Origin: Bryum argenteum
Lineage: Eukaryota; Streptophyta; Bryopsida; Bryales; Bryaceae
DNA: 64,000 bases
NCBI GenBank assembly: GCA_037043015.1
Contig: CM073326.1
Location: 2,666,001-2,730,000, forward strand
Direction of reading: 5' to 3'
Shown: positions 22,150 to 33,127 of the stretch, piece after piece
How the letters are laid out: the number at the start of each line of letters is the position of its first letter
Position numbering within the stretch: position 1 is the first letter of the stretch
Translations under genes and position numbers: made by a program
The notes under the pieces: generated by a model
What the model was told of the DNA's origin: nothing
Seen by the model: only the letters and a program-made list of their open reading frames with translations
The model's database searches: none

Positions 22150-24660
22150 GTTGCTCATCAATTGCTCGTCAATTTTTGCTCATCCTGTGACGTAAAATTT
22201 TACAAGTCAATAAGCGATGTGTATGGTAAAGCTAAGAATTACCTCAAACTCTTGCACAAAGTGAGACGATGGCAATGCTCATGGTCGGTTGCTTGAACTC
22301 GCTCCCTAAATCATAATATGCATCCGTTTCCGATGACGTTCGTAAGAATTTTCCTCGACTTCGAAGGACTTCGAAGATGCAATCCAGATTGTAATAAGTC
22401 AGGTCGCACGCTAGCCTAACCTACATCACATGTTGCCAGAACGAATCCATGGGTAGACCAGATCGCAGTGAAGCGATCATGACTCCTGAGCTGCCTGCCT
22501 TGCAGCATAAATATTATTGTTTCCGATTAGCTGCAAAGATTTCCTGCACAAAGATCCACTCTCTCTCGATCTTCTTCAAGCCGACGACATTCGCTTAGTT
22601 TCTGATTTCGATTTGAAATCGACTTACAGCTAGATCTGCTTCGTCGATTCAAGTACACATAATTCTAAAGCATAAGAACTCTTACATGTCAAAACACTTA
22701 CCAGTTACCAGATGCTCGGTGTTTTCCAATGCACGCAGTGGCCAGAGGACGGGCTTTCCAACTATTGCTACTTTTACAAATTCCCTTCACCAGCATTTTC
22801 CACAACGACTGCAGCCATTCCACGTGAACAATGTGGTCTTCCGTGTGCGCGGTGAAACTGAACTGGAGAGCACCGATAAAATTTCTAGGATTCCCCTGGG
22901 TCTCATACGACTCCAGACATAATCATCTACGTTGACAGGTCGAACATGAGTTGAATACTTGAACGTGCTTCATTCGCAGCTAAGAAGCACAAGCCAGTCT
23001 TCCTCACATCAAACCATCAGTGTAGTAATAAATTTTGACTGAGCAAAGCAGAAACTCTAACCAGTAACTCGAAGTCTAACTACAAGTCACGCTTGCATAA
23101 ATTCTACTGGAGATGCAGAATTCATGATTACATGATGCACTGAATAGCAACCCGAGCTTGTAAGTAACGGATTCGTAAGGCCTCATTTGGTAGGTGAAAA
23201 CTAGCAATTTAAGGTATTGATGGGAATCAGAAGTCATTGATAAACAACTACTTCGGAGGAATCTTCTAATTCTTTTCCTAAGGTAGAGAGATAACAGCTG
23301 GGCTGAACATTCTTGGTAGTGGCAATCGGTTGTAGTAGTCGTTGACTCGATTAAGAGGATCATGTGATGTTCGTCCGAACTCTGACGTAAGAATCAATGT
23401 TAATATGCCAGTGGAGCTAGACGACAGCCAGAAGAGGAAAGGTGAGTCAAGAACATGGATGACCTGGGCAAATCTAGCATCATCAACAACTATATTAACA
23501 GAGCACACGATTGACAGCTGAATGCGCAGTTCTCCACACACCGAGGAAATGATTAAACATTATGCAACTATGCAATATGTTCAGAATTCTTTACATGTGG
23601 AAAGCTCAGATCAATGAACTGGCAATCTTATCGTCTGGCAGATGAAAGATACATGTTGTCCCGTTCTTCAAAGCTGCGGGAAGATTGCATGTTGATCAGA
23701 ATCCTTGACTAATTGCATTCCAATGTACACATCGTTGTACATACAGATCTGCATGCCTTCCACATCTACAGTATAGTCAAATATTCCGCTCCTTTGCAGG
23801 ATATACTACTCTCCAGACAAACATATCTTCGTGGTCTTCAGGAATTTGTAATCAATATCCACTTCAACAGTACACACTGTTGTGTTTTCATTTGCCATCA
23901 GATTGAAAACCGAATTGTACATTAGCATAAAGCCTTTCTCAGTAAGACATGAAAACCGTACCGTTCGTTGCCAGACTTTTCGTACCTCCGATCAAATTGC
24001 AAGAATCTTGAAACTCCAAATAAAAAAGAAGCACTGACTAAGTACCAGTTTAATCAGTCCGCCAGTAAAGACGAAAAACGTACGCCATGCCAGCAATCGA
24101 ATAATTACTATTAGCGGTAAGTTTATAGAGATAACGAAATATTCCTTCAAAACCGCAACTTCCACAAATCTCAAGAATCACGATCCTAAAACCATCGGTT
24201 AGGTAGAATGAAAATCAACCAGTTACAAGCAAACTGCTGCAAATGTAAGAAAGTAGATTCACCGCAGCGATTCGGATAACAAGAACGGCTACAGTGGTGC
24301 GAAGCGAACAATCGCCATACCGGCAATCAATAGCGACGAACAGTAATTACAAGTAGCCATTCTAACGATGAAACGACGGCAGAATAGGATTTGCTTGCGC
24401 GGATTTTATTCTATAACTTCAAGAACAAGAACGCCATGAAAACCGGCTCGCGTAAAGGACACAGAAGTGGATAAAATGGCAGGTATCTTTAATATTCTCA
24501 CAATTAGAGCAGCACGAGCCGGTGGCCACAAAATTCAATCATGGCAGAGGATGCAGCAACTGCCATCATTCCTCTATCACAGGTCCTGACTACTGGTACT
24601 AGTAAGTTACTATGTAGTAAGTGAGGAGGGCGGTAAATTTGGGTTTCGACCCCGCGCTTT
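22150..24660. other. Unannotated region, possible transcribed non-coding unit
   Basis: Normal sequence complexity, only short open frames, no recognisable domain. The minus strand begins near a TGACGT cluster (24.69-24.72 kb). Its first short frames start MMAVAASSAMIEF (21 codons) and MATCNYCSSLLIAG (23 codons). It could be a decayed or non-coding gene. Confidence 0.3.
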
Positions 24661-24684
24661 TTCGAGATTATCGGCGGGTGAACA

Positions 24685-24746
24685 TGACGTCTGTTGTGCT
24701 GACGTGGGGGAGCTGACGTAGACTCTTGTCTCCTGACATGGCGTCA
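24685..24746. promoter_or_regulatory. Cluster of TGACGT (bZIP/as-1-type) boxes
   Basis: Three TGACGT boxes at 24685, 24700 and 24714, spaced about one helical turn and a half apart, plus GCGTCA at 24741. TGACG boxes are the known binding core of plant TGA/bZIP factors. Whether a promoter is active here is inference. Confidence 0.4.
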
Positions 24747-24759
24747 TGTGCACACCTAC

Positions 24760-26680
24760 ATGGCCGGCTTCTCACGCCGTCGTCATAGGCAACTTGTGAA
24801 GCTCCCCAACCCCTCCCCCCAGGCTGGCATAGGAAGAGACATTTTAATAATGGGTTTGGGAGTTGCAGCTTATATCTTAAAACGGTACAGCACGCTCCTC
24901 GTGTGAGGTTCTTCGGGAATCTTTCGACGATAGATTCTTTTAATTCCCTACCCCCTCACACCAATGATCGGGAAAAACCGACGGTTTGTTCATTATCAGC
25001 CAATGAAAATCAATTTCACAAAAACCACCTGATACATACATAATGTTTAAGGATTCTTCTATATACTCATATACTGCATTAATCAAAGTAGTCAATCCTA
25101 CAACAATCTGTAGTTACAAGATAAATAATCCATAAAAAATTAAAAACATATACCAAATTTAAGTGAACGAATCATAAATCATACTTTTTTATTGAAGAAT
25201 ATTGAGATAGTAATCTGAGTACTGTAGTTCAATCTTCTGAATTGCTGAATCAGCCAAAGTTGCTGTTAGAGCACCCTACCTTATGTGTATGGTCAAAGAG
25301 GTATGGGTGTGTGTTTTATGTGGTGAGTAGCTTGTACAGTGACAAGTACAAGGAATTCAAATAGCAACCCTTTAGTGTCCTTTGGATTCCTCTTGGGTCA
25401 AAAACAAGTCCACTGTCATCGAGTCCTATGCAAGTCATAGTTACGATGTGGCACCAGTGCAAATTGTCTTGAGTACACCACATGGAGACAATGGTATTCA
25501 ACTACGTCTACTCGTGGCGATCAGTGCTACATCCGTGTACTACTGAGATCGGTGGTTCAGCGGTGTACTAGAGGGATCGCTGCTACATCCCTCATCTAGC
25601 AGAATCCCTCTTACAACTCTCATCCACTTAAGATGGGCCATCCGGTGATGCGTCCAAAATCCATCCAAATCCACAATACCTGGCGACGAGGAAGAAACCC
25701 ATAGGATTGAGTGCGATAAAGACCAGTCCAATGATCATAACAATTGAGATCGTATACAGACTCTCTACTGAAGCCATTGTTGAAAGACGAAGAGTTTGTA
25801 TTCACGTCGCTCACGTTCTACTATTGTTGGGCTCTGCAATCTTATTGATCATCCGTCGATTCAACCCCTCATTCGATTTGGACGTCTACAATCTTCCCCC
25901 TCATTTGTCGAATGAAATTTTATACTTCTACTCATCCGCGGATTCTACTCCTCATCCGGCTTCTCATTCGTCGATCATCTGCTCTTCACTTGCCAATGCG
26001 GCTCTCACTCCTACAACCCATCTGTTGTCTAGATTGAAATTGAGCTTTAACGTGGCACTTTTGGATACACATGCAATAGTGGCCTATTACACCAAGTGGT
26101 GTAGCCACTAAACCATGATGTATACACCAAGAAGGGTGTACTCCATGGTGCAAACCTTGGTCCCCCCATACCATGTTTGTACTAGCCTCAATATTGTCGC
26201 CAATCATGGACACAGCACGTTGCTCTTCTCGTTGTGGTAGAGCCCATTCCGAGCTCATGATAGTACCCCATTGTTTGGAGTTTTATACTCGTTCTTTTCT
26301 GTGGGCACAAAACCCTGAAGTATAAAATTGAGGCTTGAAGTAGGAATCTTCTGCTCAGTTTGCGGGTAAATCAATCATTTGTTCGTGGAGGTGAGGTGGG
26401 AGTGCGGGACAGATATCTGATCCGAATGGTATATAATATTTGAAGAGTTATGCAACCAATCAACCGTTCATTCATTGGGATTAAATTTGCCAGTGCCTGG
26501 AGGTTATGGTACAACTCCAGATAGATAGAAGTACCATGTAAATGATGATCCCCATTATCCATGAGAATGTTGTGAGCATTAGATTAATATTCTTCACACC
26601 AGTGTGGAAAATATACCTGCATGTTTACTTGCCTATGTGTGCCCAGCATGTGCGGGTGTCGCACTCTATTCATAGGTCAC
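24760..26680. other. No gene seen
   Basis: Short open frames only, none with domain-like composition. Contains a near-palindrome around ACACCAAGTGGTGT (26.09 kb). Confidence 0.5.
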
Positions 26681-26692
26681 ACCCAACTTACT

Positions 26693-26963
26693 GGGATCAC
26701 TGTAAATCAGTGCTACGAGCGTTTCACGGCGGCAAGGGAGGGGAAAGGGTAAAGAGCCTCCTAAATTTTTAGTGTTTAGGCTTAAAATGCCAAGGAGTAG
26801 GTTCCTAGATTACTTTGGGGCTGCAGGCCCTATTTTTGAATTCAAAATTATTAAAAACGGTCGTCAGGGGGTTCAAATCGAAAATTCTAGGGGTTTTGAA
26901 GTTAAAATCCCTTTGGCTGATGGGGCTCCAAGAAACGCTCGGTGCACTCATTTACGGGTGCCC
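26693..26963 (+). mobile_element. GGG-terminal MITE copy A, 271 bp
   Basis: Ends GGGATCACTGTAAATCAGTG and (reverse complement of the right end) GGGCACCCGTAAATGAGTG, continuing to a shared CGAGCGTTTC. Flanks AACTTACT and AACTTACA make an 8-bp target duplication with one change. The 8-bp size suggests the hAT group. It is the 'empty' reference for the nested insertions seen in copy B. Confidence 0.8.
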
Positions 26964-27114
26964 AACTTACATATTGCATTGAGGTTTTAATATACACCAA
27001 ATGCTAGGAAAGATTTCAACTTGTAAATCATCTTCTCTAACGACCTCCAAATGCATGCGAAAGTAATTTGGTCTTCATCCCATGAACATTCATAGGTTAT
27101 TTCACTCAAGATCA

Positions 27115-27382
27115 TTAACCCCTAAAGGTCCTTGATACAAAATTGTTTAAAATATCAAAAAGAACCTTCTTCTACATCAGGTGCAAAGAAACTCAATCTC
27201 AGCATTGATTAAAAGATCCAACCGTAGGATCTTAAAGTTAACTTGACCCTTTTCTCGAATGTCAAATTTGAACCGTTAATTTTTCTCCAATTTCGAGATT
27301 ATAATGGTCAAAGATGGCTGAATTTTCTCCCTGCGGAAATTCCAAAAAGTGATTTCCGCTTTCTTGGACCTTTAGGGGTTAA
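27115..27382. mobile_element. TTAA-bounded MITE, 268 bp, perfect ends
   Basis: Left TTAACCCCTAAAGGTCC and right GGACCTTTAGGGGTTAA are exact reverse complements over 17 bp. The internal sequence shares AATTTGAACCGTT and GAGATTATAATGGTCAAAG with the 268-bp copy at 30026. No ORF of its own. Confidence 0.88.
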
Positions 27383-28400
27383 TGCTTTTGAAGTGTTATT
27401 GATTTCATCAAAATGGGATACTTTGAGCTCAACCATACAATCTTGTAATGGACTGGTATAACATGATTTGAAACAAGTATGGAATCATAAGACCACATGA
27501 ATTGCAAGATTATAGTGTATTTTTACTTTAACTAAATTTGAAGATCTCATCATTTCTATATGAAGTTCAATTGCATAGAACAAAGTAAAACAAGGACTCC
27601 TCATCTATTTAGAGAGTGTTGTAGATATAGATTTAAATCAATTGATCCTTGAATAGTGGAGGTCATAACATCAATTGTGGGACTACTAATTCCTCTTAGG
27701 ACAAACACTACGCTAAATCCTACTCAACCTAAGAAATAGCCAACATGTTTTTCACTAGAGGTCTTCAAAGTATCTGTAAAATTCAAGTAGTTACAGTTAT
27801 TTCACAAATTGAGAATGATTGCTCAATATAATATGTGATTGGTTGCTTATGCCAATGCCGAAATATCTAAATGGTATAAGAATCACATCTGATGTTGGAG
27901 TTCTTTTACAAGTCGAATCTTTTAGTTCCACTCAATACACTCCTTTCTATGGTTATAGGTCTAAAGAGGAACATAAAGCCACGTCTAACTTACATCACTT
28001 TAAATGTTTTGTACTCTCGGTGATTTACTAACAAGTTTTGAGATTGAAGCCCATAGGGCCATGTAAGCACCATTATCCTAGTAGACTATAGCAACTACAA
28101 GAGCATCGCCACCTATGGACTTAACCGCCTACTACAAATTTGAGTTTCATCTGCATCTATGCAATTTTTCGAGACTCACCCATGCCCGCAATGCAATCCC
28201 TCGTATACGGTAAACTTTACACCCTCTTCATCAAAAAATGCAAATTTTGGCCCCTCCTAGTCCCTCAACCAATTAGAGTGTGTCATAGTCTAGAGGGACA
28301 TCAAATCCCTTGCATGCTAGGATTGCACAAGGGAGGTTGAATCAAGCATAAGTGGAGTTGTTTTTACATTGTTGTAGACCACCCTCGCATCCAACATTCC
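27383..28400. other. AT-rich, no gene seen
   Basis: Only short frames; nothing recognised. Confidence 0.5.
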
Positions 28401-28408
28401 GGGCACCC

Positions 28409-28650
28409 TTAACCCTTAAACGTCATATGCTTTCCTGATACCACACCCAAAATCTCTTTTAAACTCCATTTTTAGCATTATTCTATTTTTAATTTGCTTG
28501 AGCTATATTCTAAGAAAGTATAGATCTCTTTAACGTGCTCAGTTTGGAATTCTAAAAATTCCATTTGGTATAATGGAGTGTAAGTTATGAGCAAGATTCT
28601 CTCAAAAAAAACCCAACCCCTTGGGCTGGGTCTGACGTTTTAAGGGTTAA
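28409..28650. mobile_element. TTAA-bounded MITE, 242 bp, nested in copy B
   Basis: Left TTAACCCTTAAACGTCA; right TGACGTTTTAAGGGTTAA (one extra T). In copy A the matching site reads GGGCACCC-GTAA-ATGAGTGC, against GGGCACCC-TTAA...TTAA-ATGAGTGC here. Confidence 0.85.
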
Positions 28651-28725
28651 ATGAGTGCTACCAAAAGAGACCAAGGGCCTCAAATTACTCTAGGTGACTA
28701 CTCATTGGCATTTTAAACCTAAACA

Positions 28726-28805
28726 TTAACCCTTAAATGCCCAGCCCCTCTGAAAATACACTAAAAAGCATGCCCCTGGGGCATGCTTGGGCGCTTAAGG
28801 GTTAA
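28726..28805. mobile_element. 80-bp TTAA-bounded MITE, nested in copy B
   Basis: Left TTAACCCTTAAATGCCCA; right end, reverse complemented, TTAACCCTTAAGCGCCCA. The centre is a palindrome around GCATGCCCCTGGGGCATGC. The empty site in copy A reads CCTAAACA-CTAA-AAAT. It is among the smallest movable units one could imagine for this family. Confidence 0.85.
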
Positions 28806-28889
28806 AAAATTAGGGGGCTCTTTACCCTTCCCCCTCCCTTGCCCCCAAGAAACGCTCATAGCACTGATTTACAGTGATCCCAACATTCC

Positions 28890-29880
28890 CATTTCCAAGA
28901 GCTGGTGGCCATGCTGCAAGTTTCGTTACATCCGAGTTGCAGGTGTGTTGGATGAATGCCAGATCCAGGAAACTATCAGTCAGTCAGCTAGTAGCTGTGG
29001 AAAGAAATGTATGATGCATCCATCAAATTGTGGGGCAGGGGTACCATGGACCCAGCAGGGAGGGGGCAGGCCCCACGGGACTAGTCCGCCGAACCCTGTC
29101 TATGGCTTTCACCTGCTTTGGAGCAGATGCTAGCTAAATCTGGGATGGACCCACGGCTAGAGGGTTTGGCCCCTAAAACTGGGTGGGCAGGTGTCAAATT
29201 CCAAAGCCCAGATAAGCTTGGCTGCAAGTACAGTAACTTCACTTAACTTGCAGTGAGGGCGCATGAGGCATCTGTCATTCTGGCCTGTTGTGGATTTCCT
29301 GCCCCCCACTTTGCCCTACCACCATCCACCCATGGCCTGCTGCCCATGTGACCACATGCCAGCTCAGCCTTCCGTTCAACTCCCCCAACTCTAATGGTCA
29401 AACCATCCAATCTCACGGCACTCACATCTCCGTTTAAATATCTTCCATGGATTCTTATTGGGATATATACGAAAAGTCAGATGGGTCATCCCCTATTTCA
29501 AATCGATTATCCTATCAGAATGCAATTGTTTGATTACTAGTATGCTGAAATTCAATTACAAGGGCAAATTTTCAACACCAAAAAAGGAATATTGGATCGA
29601 GAACCTTAGTGGTGAGGTTATGCCATGGTCCTATTTTACACTTTTAAACAAAAGATGATTTTTTTTATTAAAATAAATAAATAAAGAAGAGAGGTAAAAT
29701 TTCAATTTTTGGTGAGCTTTTACAGGTTTTGAGATATGATGAGATTTGGGCGTTTTTTGACATCAAGATATACAATAGTTTTTGGGGAATTTTTAGCATG
29801 CCCAAATGGATCCAACATTGATATCTTTGTCACTGTTGGTCAACATTCAATTATTTTTCCCCCCTCCAACTGCCTTGTAC
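28890..29880. other. No gene seen
   Basis: 28.9-29.4 kb is GC-richer, with short frames only. 29.64-29.70 kb has an A/T-rich run. No domain recognised. Confidence 0.5.
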
Positions 29881-29889
29881 ATTTCCCCG

Positions 29890-30029
29890 TGTCTTACCAA
29901 CATTGCATTCAAAATTTTAATCATTGATTCTTCTCTATTTATAAGATCATAATGGTTAAAGTTGGTTGAATTTTCCTCCTACGGGAACCTTTAAATCCCA
30001 TCTTAGGTTTCAAAGAAAATAGGGGTTAA
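29890..30029. mobile_element. Partial TTAA MITE abutting the next copy
   Basis: The right part of the family, ending ATAGGGGTTAA, shares its TTAA (30026-30029) with the left end of the following copy. Its own left end is not visible. Confidence 0.55.
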
Positions 30030-30293
30030 CCCCTAAATTTCCTTGTTGCAAAACGGTCTAAGTCACAAAATTTGACCTTCCTTTAGATTAGGCTCAAAAC
30101 ATCTCAATCTAAGCATTATTCAAAAGATGCAACTGTAAGATCTCAAAGCTCACTTGACATTCTTCTCACATACCAAATTTGAACCGTTCATTCTTCTTCA
30201 TTTGTGAGATTATAATGGTCAAAGTTGTATGAGTTTTTCTCCTTGAAGAACCTCCAGAACCAATTTCGGGTTTCAAGGAAAGTTAGGGGTTAA
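30026..30293. mobile_element. TTAA-bounded MITE, 268 bp
   Basis: Left TTAACCCCTAAATTTCCTTG; right end, reverse complemented, TTAACCCCTAACTTTCCTTG: one mismatch in 20. Same length as the copy at 27115, with which it is collinear. Confidence 0.85.
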
Positions 30294-31030
30294 GCACCTT
30301 CTTCTAGGCCCACTATTCCAATTAGGGGAGACCATGGTTGTATCCCATTAACTTACTAAGGCGCAAACCACACGAGAGGAAAAGCAGTGAGTTGGATGAA
30401 TAGCATTGGTTCAAATTAGCAAGTGGTTGCCACATGAGAGGAAGTACGGAGCGTGGCAAGAATGACACGGAACAACTTTGTAGCTTTGGAATTGGCTTTG
30501 GATGTTGCTTTGGGATCTACATGGCAATGACTTGGCACAATAAATGCTACCACTCCACTACTAGGCACTAGTGCATGGAAGTGGGTTGAAAGTCCACATT
30601 GTAAGGACAAAATCAAGGAAAAGAAATTTTTTTAAAGACAAATTGCTACGTGGTAAGGCCCTAAAGCCCCCTTCCCACTCGGAGGTAGGTAGCAGGTAGT
30701 TCAGAAGTTTAGAAGTGTTGTGGACTTGGTCCTTCACACCGGGAAAGGTTGACAATAACCGATCCTCGTCACACCCTTATGTGGCACTGTCCGTAACTAC
30801 ATTGGCAGAAGGTTGTAAGGGCGGTGTCAAGAAGGGGGTTTGGAAGGGACCAATAGTGCCTCAAATAGCAAAAAATAGATAAAAACGAAGAGGTATGGAC
30901 ACGTTTACTTCGACAGCAGTAAACTGCGGAGGTAAAGTTCCGTTTATTATTGGGGCTGTGAAACATTTTCGGCTTTGTATTTGCTGCCCGTGAGGCTGCC
31001 CTCCTAAACTGCCCATTCAGAGCACTACTG
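30294..31030. other. Left flank of the PIF/Harbinger genes
   Basis: No ORF of note. It probably contains the element's left end, but no terminal inverted repeat could be matched by eye to the 34.5-35.0 kb side. Confidence 0.4.
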
Positions 31031-31033
31031 TAC

Positions 31034-32876
31034 ATGTTTAAAGCCTCGGCTACTGTTTCGAGAGAACTCCTTTCTACTGCTGTTGTAGCCTACAGTGCAC
31101 ATTATTCTAGTCTACAGTGGTGTCGGTCAGGTTCTGAGGAGCAGATTCTCGAAATAGCCGAGACAACTATGATTCTGCATGTGTTGCATGGACAACAACC
31201 ACCACAACGTAAGTGAATATTTTTCTTTCACTTTTCTCCGCAGTTCCTGTCAAGTGTAGCAAGGTAGAGAGGACCCTCACAAATTGGAATGCAATGGATT
31301 CTGAGGCGTACTTACCTACCATAATCAATTTGTAGCTAAATTAGGCTTGTGAAGAAGCTATGGTCAGATGATAGGGATACCGAACTGTCAGCTGGAGTAC
31401 CGAACTCCACGGCGCTCCACAGACACAACTTGCACACCCCCCCCCCCAAAACCCCTCCGAAGCTCAAGTTAGTCAAAATGCTCACTGAAAATTGAAAACT
31501 CATGGTGATTTCTTTATTCAGGAAGCACAAGCTCTCTTACAGCACCCACAAGTAGGCTTGCGAGCAGAGGATCAAGGCAAGAGAAAGGCCTAGAGGATGA
31601 GGCTGGATTTTCTTCCAAGAAGGAACGAGATCCGAATTGGTGAATAACTGAGATATTGGCCTTAATCGAGGCAAAGAGGCAAGAGTATTTGGACAAAATG
31701 AGCGTACAAGACGCTAGAGAGCTCATGTGCTCCAAACCGGGGAAATGGGGTAAGCCTTCCATGATATTGAATTCATCAAAGGTAGATGGTGATGTAGAGA
31801 GGGATAGAGACGCATGTAAGTACAAATGGAGCACACTCTTGTCAGATTTTAAAAAGATATGGGAATTCCATTCTCGGACAGGAAGGAACTCCGAGGAATA
31901 CTTTACCGAGACCACAACAAATAAGAAAAAATTTCGCAAGCTCCCCGAATGTTTCTATCTCACCACGTACAGGAACATGGTAGATTGGTTAAAGGACAAA
32001 GTCACCATGAACCCACCCCATGCTCGGGATACTATGGATCCGAACGATAGAAATTTCCAGGCCCCTATTCTGGAGGATGTAGGACTTGATTGCATATTTC
32101 TAGGGACTTTGGGAACTGAAGGATGGTCGGGTGACATAGGCCTAGCGGCCAAACTCATTGACTTGACGGCTTTAAAGTTCCCGGCTGTGTCATCAGCTCA
32201 AAGCGGCCGTTTCCTCTCCGTAAACGCCATAGCCGGAGGCCTGGCATTCGTTGCCCAACCCACATTCTCAGTGGCTGATCTGGAACAGAGCAGGGCAGAC
32301 ATGCGGAGCCCCCTGCGGTCGAGCCAAGAAATAGACCTCAACGCACCTCCCGCCTCTGTTAGAACACCTTTCCGCGCCACCCTCGTCCCTGTGCATGCGT
32401 CGACTGCATCGGCACTAGTAGGTGCAGTCCCTCCTGTATCGAGGCATGGACGAAGACCGGAGGAAATTCACCTCTTGTCATCTACCGCCACATCTGCAGT
32501 AGTAGAGCTCAAGCGCACAATGGAAAGTACGTGACACAAGCGAAAATGAACAACCGAAGCGAGTGCAATAGCAGACGGTGTGCCAAAGAGCGCAGAGCAA
32601 ATACTAAAGGCGTTGACCGACATCAACGATACCTAGAAAGCAACAAAGAAATAAAAACTGGGGGTACAGTCTACGCTTTTCCATCAGAACATAGAGTACA
32701 AAAGGGAGAGAGATAGACTGAATTTAGAAAACGTTCGTATAGCGCAGGAGCACACACGATTGGAGTTACTCAATCAATCGATGGTAGTAAAAGCAATCGC
32801 GAATTTAGCCTCAGCCATTTCACGATCTGTTGGACATGCTGCTCCCCAGACTTCTCCAACTGACGCTACGCTCTAG
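31034..32876 (+). pseudogene. Myb/SANT-like PIF/Harbinger accessory gene
   Basis: Exon 1, 31034-31208, ends at donor GTAAGT. The acceptor TTATTCAG at 31521 continues in phase. Exon 2 contains DPNW, an in-frame TGA (31641-31643), then ITEILALIEAKRQEYLDK, which is the first helix region of the trihelix/Myb-like DNA-binding domain. CKYKWSTLLSDFKKIWEFH and FYLTTYRNMVDWL follow. The first long frame stops at 32534; beyond, a frame-changed C-terminal coiled coil (IEYKRERDRLNLENVRIAQE ...) ends at 32876. In PIF elements this protein brings the transposase to DNA and nucleus. The single TGA and later frame change mark decay. Confidence 0.75.
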
Positions 32877-33127
32877 ATACCGGAGCCTCCAATAGATGAG
32901 CCGACTTCACCTCCACCGAGCACATGCGTGGATGTTAGCATAGAATAGAGCTATTGAATGAAGAGATACATGTGAGAATAGAAAAATTTGTATCACTTAT
33001 TTGTACCACAACCTCTCTAGTGAATGAAATGGCTTCCCACATTTCTATACATGGCATTGTAGTCAATTTGTTTTGAAAGCAAGACATCTTACCTTAGCGA
33101 AGACAGCACTGCAACCAAAATGATTAA

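Larger units (their letters stand above)
28401..28881 (-). mobile_element. GGG-terminal MITE copy B with two nested MITEs
   Basis: Inverted relative to copy A. It is flanked by a perfect 8-bp duplication AACATTCC (28393-28400 and 28882-28889). Removing two TTAA MITEs (28409-28650 and 28726-28805) restores a 167-bp core collinear with copy A apart from an internal length difference. Confidence 0.85.

Noticed and set aside
27115..27382. Assigning the TTAA MITEs to the PIF/Harbinger element in the window
   Set aside because: PIF makes 3-bp TTA/TAA duplications; every clear copy shows the full TTAA on both sides and the nested sites support a 4-bp target. The transposase gene's own ends were not found, so the link cannot be tested here.
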